Origin: Chondrus crispus
Lineage: Eukaryota; Rhodophyta; Florideophyceae; Gigartinales; Gigartinaceae
Reading direction: 5' to 3'
NCBI RefSeq assembly: GCF_000350225.1
Contig: NW_005178519.1
Span: 344,714-408,713, forward strand
Length of the DNA stretch: 64,000 nt
Shown: piece by piece, positions 10,991-22,452 of the stretch
How the letters are laid out: the number at the start of each line of letters is the position of its first letter
How positions within the stretch are numbered: the first letter of the stretch is position 1
The notes under the pieces: generated by a model
Databases searched by the model: none
The model's input: the letters and a program-made list of their open reading frames with translations, nothing else
What the model was told of the DNA's origin: nothing
Position numbers and translations under genes: made by a program

Positions 10991-11526
10991 GTCTGTCTCT
11001 TCGGAAATGAATGCGGCCTTCCAAAACGTCTAGTCCGGGCCCTAGTATTTACCCGTGAAAAACTTGACTTTTTGATTGTCAAGTGAACGTCCGACTAGAC
11101 CCGGACATTCACTTACACTTACATTGTGGATGTCTAAGGCTGGTTTGACTGCACGTGAACTATACATAAGGAATGTCCAAGTCTAGTGTTACTGGATATG
11201 AGCTAGTAATTATGGATGTCCAAGTTCGCTAATTAAACCAGTCAAGACGATGAGATTCTGGTGGGAAACAGCGATATTGTAGCATACGAGTGACAAAAGT
11301 GCGGTATGACCAGTTTGCTGTTTCCATGTAATGATCCGCTCACCAGTTCATCGGGCTGTCCGAAAAGTCTCCACAGTGAAAGGGCGCTACACTGTACATG
11401 ACATCCAATGCAACAGTGATTGGAGTCGAATATTTTCATTCAGCGGTAGTGCTCTCAAGACTAGAGCACTGCAGAACCATGCCATGGAGCGCCTTTTCTG
11501 TAGATTCTCAAGCACTTGGTGTCGTT

Positions 11527-13209
11527 TCATAGCGCTGCTTCTACTTCCAACTCACTTGCTGTGAAAAGCTTTGTCAAGGTCCGCCCTGCCTTTTTGTTGA
11601 TGCCGTCCTCTCCCGCAAACACATTCTCTCTGGCTGCCTCATTCTGCACGCTTCGAAACCTTTCGTACATAGGCGTTTCACATCCGCTTTTCACGATTCC
11701 CACAGCCTTGTACTTCCCAACGTGCTTAACTTGGCGCAGGTGAAGCATGAACAGCTGTCCGAGCATTATCCCTCTTGTTAGGTCCGTCATCCGTTCGTTT
11801 CAGTCTTGAGACAAGCTCCGCCCCTCAATCGTCAATGCCAATGGCCGCTCCGAAAACTGCATGCATAGAGGTTTGTAAATTTACGAATAGAACGACAGTG
11901 TCGTCTAGGCTCTTCGTCTTTTTCGAGTAGAAATCATCGCATACCTCGATCTCCGCTCTGCGCTTCTCAAATGACGCTTTGTTTCTCAGCAACGTATTCT
12001 GCTTCACGTCACCCTCCAGCAAGAATATCCGACGTGGTATCTGGGCCTGTCTCATCTTGAACGCCTCCCTTCTCTCTCGTCCGTCACGCATAGAAGCGTG
12101 GAAGTCCTCCAATGTTTTCCGTTCAATGATGTAGTCTAGAATAACCTCAATTCCACCGGGATACTGTGCGACGAACCTCACATCACCACATGGTAGTTGT
12201 CGCACTTCGCAGTCGATTCCTTGAGCAAGGTGTTGACCCTTTGTCGTATCAAGTATATCTCCCGATCCCTTTCGCACGCGCTCCATTGAGACGACCACAA
12301 GCACAACTCGACATTCCGGAACTCCAACTCCAGAGCCTTGAGAGCCTGTATCACGGGATATTTTTGCGTCTAACCCAGGCGCCGCCTCATGCGCAGACGG
12401 CGTGGTTCAAACGTGTTTGTCTTTTCTGGTAGCACTGACGGCATTTTTGTTTCTCCTGGCATGGACGGATATCAATGACCATCCTACTCATGCTCTTGTC
12501 GCCACAATGTGTAATCACTAGTCATGAGGCGCTGGGGAGTCTTGTCGTAGAGCCCTCTTCCAGAGGGAGATCTTAAGGCCTCGGATTCGTCGATTATACT
12601 AGAGGAAACACCTTCAACTCTCGCCTTCACGTTGGCGCGTGGTGTGTCTTCGTCATATATTTAGACCACTTCATCCTGTATCAGTGGCTGTGGCTTTCCC
12701 ATGTCGTTCCCCATAGACATATTCTCAATACCAATTGACTAGTTGTCATCTGATGCAGGTAGAGATCGCTGTGTTTCCCGCTGTTGTTTAGCTCTCGGAC
12801 TTCTCGAAGGGTCATAAAGTTGCGGGTCATTGCCACCTGCATCACTGTCTTCCTCTAGAGAGATAACGGGAATCGCCTCTTCGAGACAGGGCCATTTCTG
12901 AGACGATGATTCGTATGATTTTTGGGCAGATCTGTTGCGAGGAAGTTCATTACAGGATCCTGCATATTACACATCTTCCGATACGTTGTTATACCAACCT
13001 CCTTGGAGCGAAGAAGTTGTGCGCCTGAGGGGGCCTGGTGTAGTTGCTACACCTGGGTCGAGATAACTTTTTGACGGTGCACGCTCGTTTATCTCACACG
13101 AAAGTGCTGTGATCTTCCGGTGGCCATTCAAGTCATATCTCCACAGAGCCACTTTTTCCAGTAGCACCATTTTCGAAAGGGCGTATCTGAATCTTTCGCA
13201 CATCTTCAC
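11527..13209 (-). pseudogene. Decayed MUS81-like (XPF-family) structure-specific nuclease gene
   Basis: MUS81 cuts branched DNA such as stalled forks together with an EME1-type partner. Read in the minus direction: a winged-helix-like stretch (LSKMVLLEKVALWRYDLNG, about 13170), a long linker in one frame broken by about six stops, then ALELEFRNVELCL. A frameshift near 12300 leads into the nuclease core, with GD in LPCGDVRFVA and IERKTLEDFHASMRDGR (ERK..D motif) in 12304-11825. A further frameshift or in-frame stop near 11800 precedes the C-terminal helix-hairpin-helix part (LHLRQVKHVGKYKAVGIVK) ending at 11527. The usual acidic residue after LVV is changed (VVSMER). The many breaks make it a pseudogene. 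It lies wholly inside the nested transposon. Confidence 0.8.
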
Positions 13210-13812
13210 TTCGTGCGATCTCTTTCCATTTCTTCTCCCACAGCCCTTCAGTCAGCGTCCCGTAGAGCTTTTCCGTCTTTTTGGGAAAATGTTCCTTCTC
13301 GAACAGGTCTCCCAGAATCGAGAACAGAAGCGCCGCTGGGAACCTGCTCTTTGTTCGGTACTAATGTAGCCTCCTGCCGTGGCTGGAGGTTCTCCTGGGA
13401 GTCCCGGGGTTTGTCTGGACATGAACCGTCTGCCCCGGTAATGGTGTGCACAGACCAGCAGTTCTGAATTCTGATCTGACCTTTGGTTGCGATCCACTCA
13501 GTGACATTTTGGACGAGCTAAAATTCCTCGCGTGAAGTGATTCTTAAGGGATAGTGCTCGAGAGAGCGGAAAGCGCGACTTAGGACACGGGAGGTGTTGA
13601 GTGAGTCGGAGTACTCGTGGCTTAACTCACGGAGAACAGTGAGCGGACCCGCATCCAGTTCGCAGAGCAGGAGAAGGTGAGGCATCACATGGCCCCCCCG
13701 ACACGGCACGAGCTTGAAGTGCAGAGTGGGTTGTGAGGTTGCGAAGTCAGGTGATGTGAAGGCATTGGGCGAGAAGGAAGGTGAAAGGACAGGAGATAAA
13801 GTTGTCCGTCAA

Positions 13813-14121
13813 GTCACCAAAACGCGTGTTTCGGCGGCGTGTTTCCACGGCGTGTTTCGAGTTTCGACGGCGTGTTTGCTCATATTTTCTACTACAAAAT
13901 AGCAAAAATTTCAAACAACGCGTTTGGCAAGACTCACAATCTTTCCCAAAACTGGGGCATGTGATTTTTTATGAGTTTCACATCCGCCTGATTACAGCAG
14001 TGCCAGGTCGACCCATCTGGAAGGAAAACGAATTGGGGCTCCCGTTTTTTCATCAGCACAAACGAGTATCAGACTGCACGGGTCCTATCGATATGCGTTA
14101 TGGACGCCCCTATCGCTTCAT
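13813..14121. repeat. Dispersed repeat, copy 2 (inside the nested transposon)
   Basis: Matches 9988-10270 in direct orientation and begins with short GGCGTGTTT-type tandem units. Confidence 0.8.
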
Positions 14122-14219
14122 CGCAATGGCTCGATAGCATCAAGTGTACATTTTCATCCTGAACGACACGCGATGGCTTTTGTTTGGCTATTCAGGAATT
14201 ACTTTTCAAAGCGTGGACC

Positions 14220-14790
14220 GCGACAAACTCTTTTCAAGTTCAAGTTTCAGCTCTACCCGCTCGTCTGCAAGTCGATCAGTCGCCCCTCTGAAATCATCTC
14301 GAATTGTAAGCTGTCCTGACTCATCGTTGCTTTAGCCTCCTTTTCAAGAGAATTGGCACATCGCTCTTCGGCATCCTCAACCCTCTTTTGCAATTAAATT
14401 CTTCTTTGTTCGACAGCAGAGTCTTCTGCTGCCTCCAACTGCTCAATAGCTATTTGCAAATTTTCCTCCACTTTGTGATGAGTTTCAGCCAAGAATTCAC
14501 TCTCTCTTGTGCTATTTTCAGCTACATCACATGACTCTCTTAGTCTTGCACATTCGTTTCTAGTGACTCAACCTGCTTTATTAGCTCTCATAGTTCAGAA
14601 CTTAAACGTTCCACATCACGCTTTCTTGCTTGAGTTGATTCTACTTTGAGAACTCTCAACCTGCAATGTGATTCCTCGAGGTCTTCCTCTAGGTTTGTCA
14701 CCTGGTCTGCACGAGCCAGCCTCTTCTCCGCGATCAACTTTGCCGGTGCGACGGCAGCGACGCGCGTGTGGGGCAGGCGCACCGCGGGCG
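14220..14790 (-). pseudogene. Decayed coiled-coil protein gene fragment
   Basis: In the minus direction the sequence encodes a heptad-like, Glu/Leu/Gln-rich protein: LIAEKRLARADQVTNLEEDL, then VEENLQIAIEQLEAAEDSA, then LQKRVEDAEERCANSLEKEA. These pieces are joined across at least three in-frame stops and one frameshift. The pattern fits a long coiled-coil protein, but I cannot name it. It lies inside the nested transposon on the same strand as the MUS81-like remnant. Confidence 0.6.
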
Positions 14791-15937
14791 TGTGGCACGT
14801 CCACGCGGACGACGGAGTCGTGGGCGCAGCTGTCGCCGTGCGGGTGGAGACGCTTCTGCAGCGCGAGCTGACGTCCGGAAGTAGTGAAAAGCGGAACAGG
14901 AGGTTACGAAGAGGGGGGAGGCTGGGCTGCAGGAGTTGCAGCGCCCCCTGGTGGCAGAGGAGCGTCGGATATTAAATGCTGGGGCGGGCAATGCCTCGAC
15001 TGCAGCCACGTGTAAAATTGCGCAGGGGAAGAATTTTATTGAAATGCAAGGGTGGGCGGTGGGCCGATACAGAAAAGTTCATTTATTTCTCTAACATTAT
15101 ACTCTGTCTTTATTTTCACTAATCAAGGGGGGGCCGATGCACAGGGAGGCCGATGCACAGGGGGGCCGGTACTGTAGCACGAAATCGTCGGATATATACT
15201 TCTGGCACCGCCAGAAAGGTCGGTAGTCGTGCGCACGCAAAGGCGGGGCGATGGAGAAGGGGTTTCAGCAGGCGTGGTGCGCTTCGGTACCACTCCCCTG
15301 CTACCCTTTTCTTTTGGTCGCGAGTTCAATTCTGCATGAATACTAATAATAACTAAATAATTTGTTGAATTTTTAATAATGTTTAGATTAAAACATAATT
15401 TGTAGACTTGCACAATTTTAATTTTTGGCAGTGTCCCGCTGGCAAATCTCATGAAGATTCGAACGTTGAGACGTTCTTTGGGCAGCACACGGATCAACAA
15501 AACGGACTTGGCAGTGAGCGGAGCAGCTCAAGACCCAACGATCGATTTTACAAGTCTGCAGACAATGGGGCTGCGAAAGGGGCGTCAACCAAGTCTTCTC
15601 GAAACGGTGCGCAAGCTGAGACTTCCTTCGTACTGTAGACTACCCCCTTTTCACTACAAAACAGAAATTCTGGGTTGGTTCATCCCGCACGAACTGTAAA
15701 CACTCTCAAAACGCGCCTGGGTTTAAACAAAATTACCATTTACTACTCTAGTCCTCATAAATTACTCAACATGACTCTTCTACGGGACTTCTGAAGAACT
15801 GTCAACGGGAGACCGACGAGTCCTCCATGTAGGGCAAGGGTGCTGGGATAGCGGTTGTAGGTACTGACTGCACTGAGGGTTGCGGCGCAGCATCAGATCA
15901 GATATCGATAAAACGGATTGTACTGCACTTTCGGGCC

Positions 15938-16261
15938 AAAACTAAAACTTGGATTGAATCCGCCATGCGTAGCCCATGAACACCCATTCACACCAATGCC
16001 TGCATGAGCTCGCATTGAACATATCTGAATTGGTTTGGACATCATTACCCCATGCATACATAGACTGTTGCATGGACGGTTCTATGGAACATGTTTGGCA
16101 AAACTAAAACTTGGATTGAATCCGCCATGCGGAGCCCATGAACACCCATGCACACCAGTGCCTGCATGAGCTCGCATTGAACATATCTGAATTGGTTTGG
16201 CCACCATTGCCCCATGCAGACATAGACTGGTGCATGGACGGTTCCATGGAACATGTTTGGT
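15938..16261 (+). repeat. Two 162-bp tandem repeats, subterminal (right)
   Basis: Units 15938-16099 and 16100-16261 both begin AAAACTAAAACTTGGATTG and are nearly identical. They contain CCATGC and GCATGG motifs like those of the left end. Confidence 0.85.
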
Positions 16262-16324
16262 ATTGCATAGGACCAGGCCTAAGCAAATCCCCATGGAAAA
16301 GTTATGATAACCGCTCCAATTGTG

Positions 16325-16381
16325 AGCATGGGCTTGCATGGTCTCTGCATAGGAAATTTTAGAAAATCAGAAATACAGACG
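16325..16381 (-). repeat. Right terminal inverted repeat of the nested transposon
   Basis: Ends ATCAGAAATACAGACG, the exact complement of the left tip, followed by the duplicated CA at 16382-16383. Confidence 0.9.
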
Positions 16382-16418
16382 CAGTGGTCGGAGGCATCGG
16401 ACTCTTTCTGGCACCACA
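16382..16418 (+). repeat. Copia-1 5' LTR, last 37 bp (split)
   Basis: CAGTGGTCGGAGGCATCGG through GGCACCACA is identical to the end of the 3' LTR. A primer-binding site would follow at GGTTATGGGCACC; the matching tRNA is not identified. Confidence 0.88.
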
Positions 16419-18165
16419 GGTTATGGGCACCTCACACACCACTGCCACCCAATCCGCGGCATAAGACCATCCATCCCCACCGCGATAAACCCGAGCACAC
16501 TAACACACGACTACTTTCCCAAACCCCAAGCACGCGAAACAAACAAAATGACCGATCAACCCAACTCGTCACAAGGACCCCTACCCCGTCTCAACAGTGT
16601 AGTATAGTGGCGGTCGCCAGCTATGAGCTAGCTCGAGGAAGAGGTAACAACCAATAGCGGGCGTCCGGCGGTAGATCGGGACTGTGGTAGAGCAAAGGGG
16701 AAGTACGTCGGCCGACTGTAAAAGCACGACGTACTGGTCCGAAATGGGACCAGCACTGGAAGCGGTGGTGTAAGAACACACAAAACAGGGGGAACTCGAG
16801 CCTAGAGACTATTGTCAGACACGGGCGGAGCGCCGAGTAGCGGAAACTCCTAGAGGGAACGAGCAACGCAGATGTTAATAGTGCCGCCAAGGCTAGAGGC
16901 ATGTCGTAGCCCGCGAATTGACAATCGTCACAATGTAGGGAGAGAGAAATAGGTCGTGCCACAGTAATACGCCCAGCCTAGAGTTTAGTCCTAGCCCACG
17001 TAGTCTCAACGACAGATAGAAAAGCATAATATGGAAAACAGTAGAAACGTCGAGCGACAGAGGAACGCCTAGGCTAAAGGCTAGTCTTAGCCCGCGTGGT
17101 CGCAACGACAGAGGAAAAAGGAAACAATAGAAACGTCGAGCGACAGTAATACGCCGAGGTGAGAGGCTAGTCTTAACCCGCGTAGTCGCAACGACGGAGG
17201 AAACGAGAAGTAAATGGTAAAAGCAATAGAGCCAGGGAAACGTCGAAAGACAGATGCCGACAATGTCGCCTAAGTCAGAGGCTTGTCTTGACCCGCGGTG
17301 TCGCACCGTCGAAGGAAATCCGTTCCCAAAAGATCCTTGGCTGTTTACTGCCATTGCCCGGCGCCGTCGCTTAAATAAGCGAGGTCGTGGGGTCTTGGAC
17401 ATTGTCCATCCTACTGTACTACTGTACTGTTGCGGCTAGTCCAAGCCGCATACCTCACCGATCGCGGACGCAGCAGGATCTGAAAGTAGTCCTCGAGTTT
17501 ACCTCCCGCTCGCCTGTAGCTTCCTCGATACCTTTCCTACATGCGCGTCGCGTCTATCTTATACTACCGATACCCGCCGCCCTTGGCGGCCGTTCCGTCC
17601 CCCAAGTCCCGTGCCGGCACCAGCTGCCACCCCCCGAGACTCGGGCCGTTGCCTCAGCCCCTCCGTCGCGATCTCGTGGTCTTCTTAAGTCTCCTGTCCT
17701 CCCCGATCCCGCCGTTCTCCTTGGCACACCGCCGAGCCCAACTTTATGCCCACGTCCAACGTCTTGTCCGCGCTTCCGCCCGACACCTCCCTTGGTTCGG
17801 GCGGCTCCTCTCAGCGCCTTGTGTCAGCCTCCAGCCCAACGACACCACAGGGTCCAAACGTTCTCGTCCTCTCGCAACGTCCTCGCTTCCCCGCAACGTC
17901 CTCGCCTCCCCTAGATTCCCTCACCCGACAGTGTCGGGGTGTGCCGCGCATTGAACGCCAGGCCATAGGCTGCAGCTCTCACGTGTACCACCTGTCGCGT
18001 AGAACTCAAATTTGAATCCGCAACAGTACTCTATTGTGCAATGCACTGTAATATACCATTACTACTGTACCTTGTCATATACAACCTCCGGGCTGTAATG
18101 TATACAGTACGTCATCGGCCTGTAATGCTCACGTCTAGTTCGTCCGTCTGTAAGGCACACGTGTA
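16419..18165 (+). other. Copia-1 untranslated leader
   Basis: 1.75 kb between the 5' LTR and the gag frame. It holds the tandem repeats at 16885-17315, then a C-rich stretch (17500-17960) where all three frames stay open because stops are rare. No frame shows a protein motif. Confidence 0.6.
16885..17315 (+). repeat. Degenerate tandem repeats in the Copia-1 leader
   Basis: About five units of 85-115 bp share the block AGGCTAGTCTTAGCCCGCG followed by GTCGCAACGACAGAGG. Blocks start near 16885, 16969, 17065, 17151 and 17266. Confidence 0.75.
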
Positions 18166-21100
18166 GTCGCGCGCCTGTAAGGCACCCGCGGCGGCGGGTG
18201 CTGTACAAATAACAAATCTGGGCTGTGATACCACAACCAGCGGCAACTATACCAATTGGTATGACGCCCTCGAAATATATGCTTGCACAATGAACGCGGC
18301 ACAACAACTGACAGCCGCAGCCACCCCAAGCAACGAACAGGCAGCCGACGAGGACAACCAAAAGAAAACAGATCAAATCAGGAAAGCAATCATGCAAAGC
18401 ATATCCAACGAAGTAGTGAAAATGCTCCCACCCCACATCCCCCGATATGACCCAAGTACAATATGTCACATCATACGGTACACGGTCAACACGTCCACAA
18501 CAGAGAGTCACGAAATCCTCGATGCTGAGGCCAGGAACCTCACGTACGAACCAGGACAGGATCTCAGAGACTACGTCGACAAGCATCGCGAACTAAGATA
18601 ATGCATGCAAGTAGCACAGTACCCGAACATGAACGAAGAACGCGCAACTGTTCGGTACATGATCCAAGGGCTTGCCAAGCACACAGACATGGGCCAGCTA
18701 GCCCTGATCATGGCCGGGAACCCCGCACTAACGATCAACGCATTCACAAACCATGTTCAACAAGTGCAGATCATGCAGTCTCAGATCCCTGCACAGGCCA
18801 TAAGCCCAACTCAAAGCACACAGGCAGCACCACGCAAAACCACACAACGTCCATTCACCAGACGCAAGCACACAGGCAAACCAAAATACCAGAAGCCTGC
18901 AAGATACCATGGGACGTGGTGCAGCATCCACGGCAGCGTCTCACACGCCACTGAGAAATGTTACGCGAGTAGACAACCATACAAAAGCGCACCAACCCAC
19001 GCGAACGCAGCGCACACCGGCTCCAGCGACACAGACGAAGTACCTGACCCTCTGCACGAGTTGCAAGCCAGGTTAACAGCCCTCGAGACCCACATGCCTT
19101 ACACCGGCGACACGTCTGAAAGTAAGAACAGTTACATACTAGACTCCGGTGCAAACCCTACCCATACCGCCAAACCCCACGCCCGTATGAGACCCAGCAC
19201 CGGGACACTAACCACCACTGCCAACGGCCACCGCGCCCCTATCACGCACAAGGGAAACATCACCATCCAAGAGAAGAATAATCGAATCACGATACCGATG
19301 GTACACACTCCAGAAATTGAAGAAAACCTTCTCTCAGTCCGTGATCAGACCACGCATGGACAAGTCACGTTCTCAAGAAACAAAGCAACGCTCCACGACC
19401 CGATCAAGCTGCTAACACCAAAAATCACAGCACGCTTCCACAACGGGCAATACCGCCTCACACCGGATGCCACAACCAAAGAAGCGCCCACGTACCGCCG
19501 TAAAAACCAATCCACGAAACCACGTCCTAAACTCCTGCAGCCCACACCCAAACAAGCACCGCAGACCGCACCACGCGCCAACGACGAACTCACGCTCAAC
19601 ACAACGAGAAACGACACGTCCAACCTACGGAACGCCAAAGCGCCACCAACCGGAACAAGCAGACACGCCCCAGCGCAGCAACAAAAGCATGAATGGCATC
19701 TCAAATTAAATCATGCCAACCCCAAAACCATAGCGCTGATGTCAAAACACCAACTGCTCCCAGGCATTCCCCACGGGCTCCCCAACACAAGCATCACAAT
19801 GACATGTAGTGGATGCATCGATGGAAAAACGGCCACCAGACCCCACCGCAGGACAGAGCACAAGCCCGGCAAAGGTCAAAGCCTATCCTCAGACGTATTC
19901 GATCCAATAAAACCCACGTCGAACCACAACGCCAACTATTTCATCACTGTAATAGACACGCGCACACGGTACATATGAGTATACTGCATCAACAATAGAT
20001 CGCAGGTTCTCACGACAATAATCAACGCCATCGATCACGTAGCCGCATCCAACGGTCAACAACCCCAACTACCAGTCACCTACAACGCCAACGAATACCT
20101 GGCCAAACAAGTCCAACGGCAATTGCGTCGCAGGGGCATCACCTACCGCGCCACAACCCCCTACACCCCGCAAGAAAACGCTCTGGCAGAGCGCATAAAT
20201 CGCACACTCATGGACAAAGTCAGAGCCACACTGTCACACAGCCAACTCCACGCTGTGCAATGGCAGGATGCTTTGCATGATGCAGTATTCAAATATAACA
20301 TCACATACCACCACACAATCCAAAGCATACCACATACGGAGTGGTACAACGCCAAACCCAAACTCGCAAAAGTGCTGACATTCGGACAGCTCGGATTTAC
20401 CCCCATCCTAAAGCCTCCAGTCCCCAAACTCCACAAAAAAGCGGAACAAGTCAGGTACATGTATGGATTTAGTGAGACACACATATGTGTCCAAAACATC
20501 CAGACAGGGCGATACACAAAAGTCCGAGCGAGCGACTTCAAGCCATACCAACGACAACGGGACCCGTGCATGACCAGCAATGTCGTATACAGTGCACACA
20601 AGAAACCCAATCGCAAAAACATTGCACGAACGATTCCCACCAAGATCGACCAGACCACGCCCGCCCCCAAGACGACCCGGCAAGCAAGAAAATTCCCGGA
20701 CGCACACAAATGGAAACGGGCACACGATGACGAGCTCGATCAACTCGACAAATTGTCCGCCATCGACTGGACATCCACACCACCCCCCAGCGACCCAAAA
20801 AACATTCTCCCAACAACGATGACGTACCGATACAAACACAACGACACACCGGGCAACGTCACACGCAAAGCGATATGTTCCATCCGCGGAGACCTCATGC
20901 GTCCGCACATACACTACGACGCAGATCGGACAGCCACGTATATGGCAGATCGTACCACGATCCGATCCCTATTTGCGATTGCAGCATCCATGAACATAGT
21001 CGTTGAGCACTTTGACATAGCAGGCGCCTACCTCCACGAAAACTACAGACACAACAAAAAGGTTTTCGTGTGGCAACCCGCACGCTTCGACGGTACATAC

Positions 21101-22240
21101 AAACACAAAACCCGTCACGGCGAACTCAAGGGCAATGTACATGGCACACCAGCAGCATCCAACATATACAGCACAGAACTGCATACCCACCTCAAAAAAC
21201 ACGGGTACACGCAGCTGCGGTCGGACACATCGCTGTTCGTGAAAAAGGACAAAGGAAACACCATCCTCGTAGGCATCAGCATGGACGATTTACTGCCCGT
21301 CGCCACGCACCGCACCCTGATCGACGACCTATACAACGTGCTCAGAGCCAAATACAAGGTCAAACGGCTCGGACGACCCGACAAATATTTTAACTGGACC
21401 ATACAGTACTCAAAAGCCGGCATACACGTCGCCCAACCGCAGCATGTCGACAGTGTCGTGAAGATGCTCACGCAGGCCCAATGCAACCCCAAAAGCACAC
21501 CGTACCTGGACGGTGTCAAAGGCGACCCACGAACCCCCACAGACACCACACGCGAAGATATAGCGGTAATATACAGAAAAGCAGTCGGTGAAATTCCGTA
21601 CATCACCGACAGTACAAGACCGGATATCGCGTACGCAGCCACCACCCTCGCACGAGCACTGAAGGCACCGACGCAACGACACTGGAAACTCCACCACAGA
21701 CTCGCACAGTACATCCACACCACGAGGACTCAAGGCATACTCATGCCCAGAGGCAACCGCCCCAACGTCACCATTCAAGCTATTCAGATGCATATTTTGC
21801 CAACGACGAAATCTCGCGCAAGTCAATATCAGGAATGGTCACACTCCTCAATGGCTCCCCCGTTCAATGGCTTGCACGTCAACAACCCATTGTTGCGAAG
21901 AGCACGTGTGAAGCCGAGTATATAGCAGCGGCAGAAAGAACCACGCTGACACTTTGGCTCACTAATATGCTAAAAGAAACCACCCTCAACACAAGCGAAC
22001 CCACACTGTACATGGACAATACAGCGGCAGAACAGATGGCCAGAAACAGAGGAGCCACACGACGACGCAAATGTATAGACATATGATATCATTTCCTCCA
22101 TGTAACTGTGCAAACAGGCAAAATCAAGGTAACGCGCATACCCACAGAAGAGCAAAAAGCCGACATATTCACTAAAGCGCTCAAAACGATGCTATACACA
22201 AAACACAAACAAAGCATCCAAATACAACCCCCCCCCCCCC
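18166..22240 (+). pseudogene. Copia-1 gag-pol polyprotein, broken
   Basis: Domains in order: gag (GNYTNWYDALEIYA, then a zinc-binding CSIHGSVSHATEKC in place of the usual CCHC knuckle), aspartic protease (LDSGAN, about 19140), pre-integrase (HLKLNHANPKTIALMSKH...CSGC), integrase, reverse transcriptase (FDIAGAYLHENY; active site SMDDLL near 21280) and RNase H (SYSDAYFAND, VAKSTCEAEYIAAAE, DIFTKAL). The main frame is broken by stops at 18599 (TAA), 19976 (TGA, where a Trp is usual) and 22084 (TGA, where the Arg of HIDIRYHF is usual), plus one frameshift near 21780. Gag similarity begins upstream of the first ATG (18290) in an open frame without ATG. The coding strand is strikingly rich in A and C and poor in G and T. 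Confidence 0.92.
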
Positions 22241-22269
22241 ACACAGAGCAGACCTCGCGTCGGGGGGAG

Positions 22270-22452
22270 TGTGGTTCCACCCAGAACCCAGAAGGACGCT
22301 CGGTCTGTCTGAGCCTCTGCGGTTTCACCCAGATAAGGCAGCACCCCAATAGGGCACTGCCAATACGGCGGCTCGTAGTCAGAACCAAATAAAGCCGCCG
22401 TCGCCTCCGCTCCAACAGTGGTCGGAGGCATCGGACTCTTTCTGGCACCACA
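22270..22452 (+). repeat. Copia-1 3' LTR
   Basis: 183 bp from TGTGGTTCC to GGCACCACA, preceded by a purine tract CGGGGGGAG. It has an AATAAA signal in AACCAAATAAAGCCG and carries 52 bp absent from the 5' copy. Confidence 0.93.

Larger units (their letters stand above)
10661..16381. mobile_element. 5.7-kb TIR DNA transposon inserted in the Copia-1 5' LTR, superfamily unassigned
   Basis: The two ends are inverted repeats of about 57 bp (40 of the first 50 bases identical), beginning CGTCTGTATTTCTGAT. The interrupted LTR gives the empty site CCAACAGTGG. The filled site reads CCAACA on the left and CAGTGG on the right, so the target duplication is CA (2 bp). Inside each end are arrays of GCATGG-type repeats. 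The interior carries a decayed MUS81-like gene and a decayed coiled-coil gene on the minus strand, a dispersed repeat and no recognisable transposase. It is therefore probably non-autonomous, with captured host sequence. Confidence 0.88.
10561..22452 (+). mobile_element. Copia-1 LTR retrotransposon with a transposon nested in its 5' LTR
   Basis: A complete Ty1/Copia element with matching 5-bp target duplications. Order: 5' LTR first part (10561-10660), nested transposon (10661-16381), 5' LTR remainder (16382-16418), a 1.75-kb leader, gag-protease-integrase-reverse transcriptase-RNase H (about 18166-22240), purine tract, 3' LTR (22270-22452). Without the insert it is about 6.2 kb. The reading frame has several stops and one frameshift, so this copy cannot move by itself. 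Confidence 0.93.

Noticed and set aside
15220-15330. tRNA-like box (GGTCGCGAGTTCAATTC)
   Set aside because: It resembles a T-arm, but no matching acceptor, D-arm or anticodon arm could be folded around it.
10561-16418. Reading the two LTR halves as an inversion breakpoint pair
   Set aside because: Both halves are in the same direction and join to give a whole LTR with a CA duplication, so an insertion explains them and an inversion does not.
17387-17954. Overlapping open frames of 137-175 codons in the Copia-1 leader
   Set aside because: All three frames are open because the region is C-rich and stop-poor; the translations are low-complexity with no motif.
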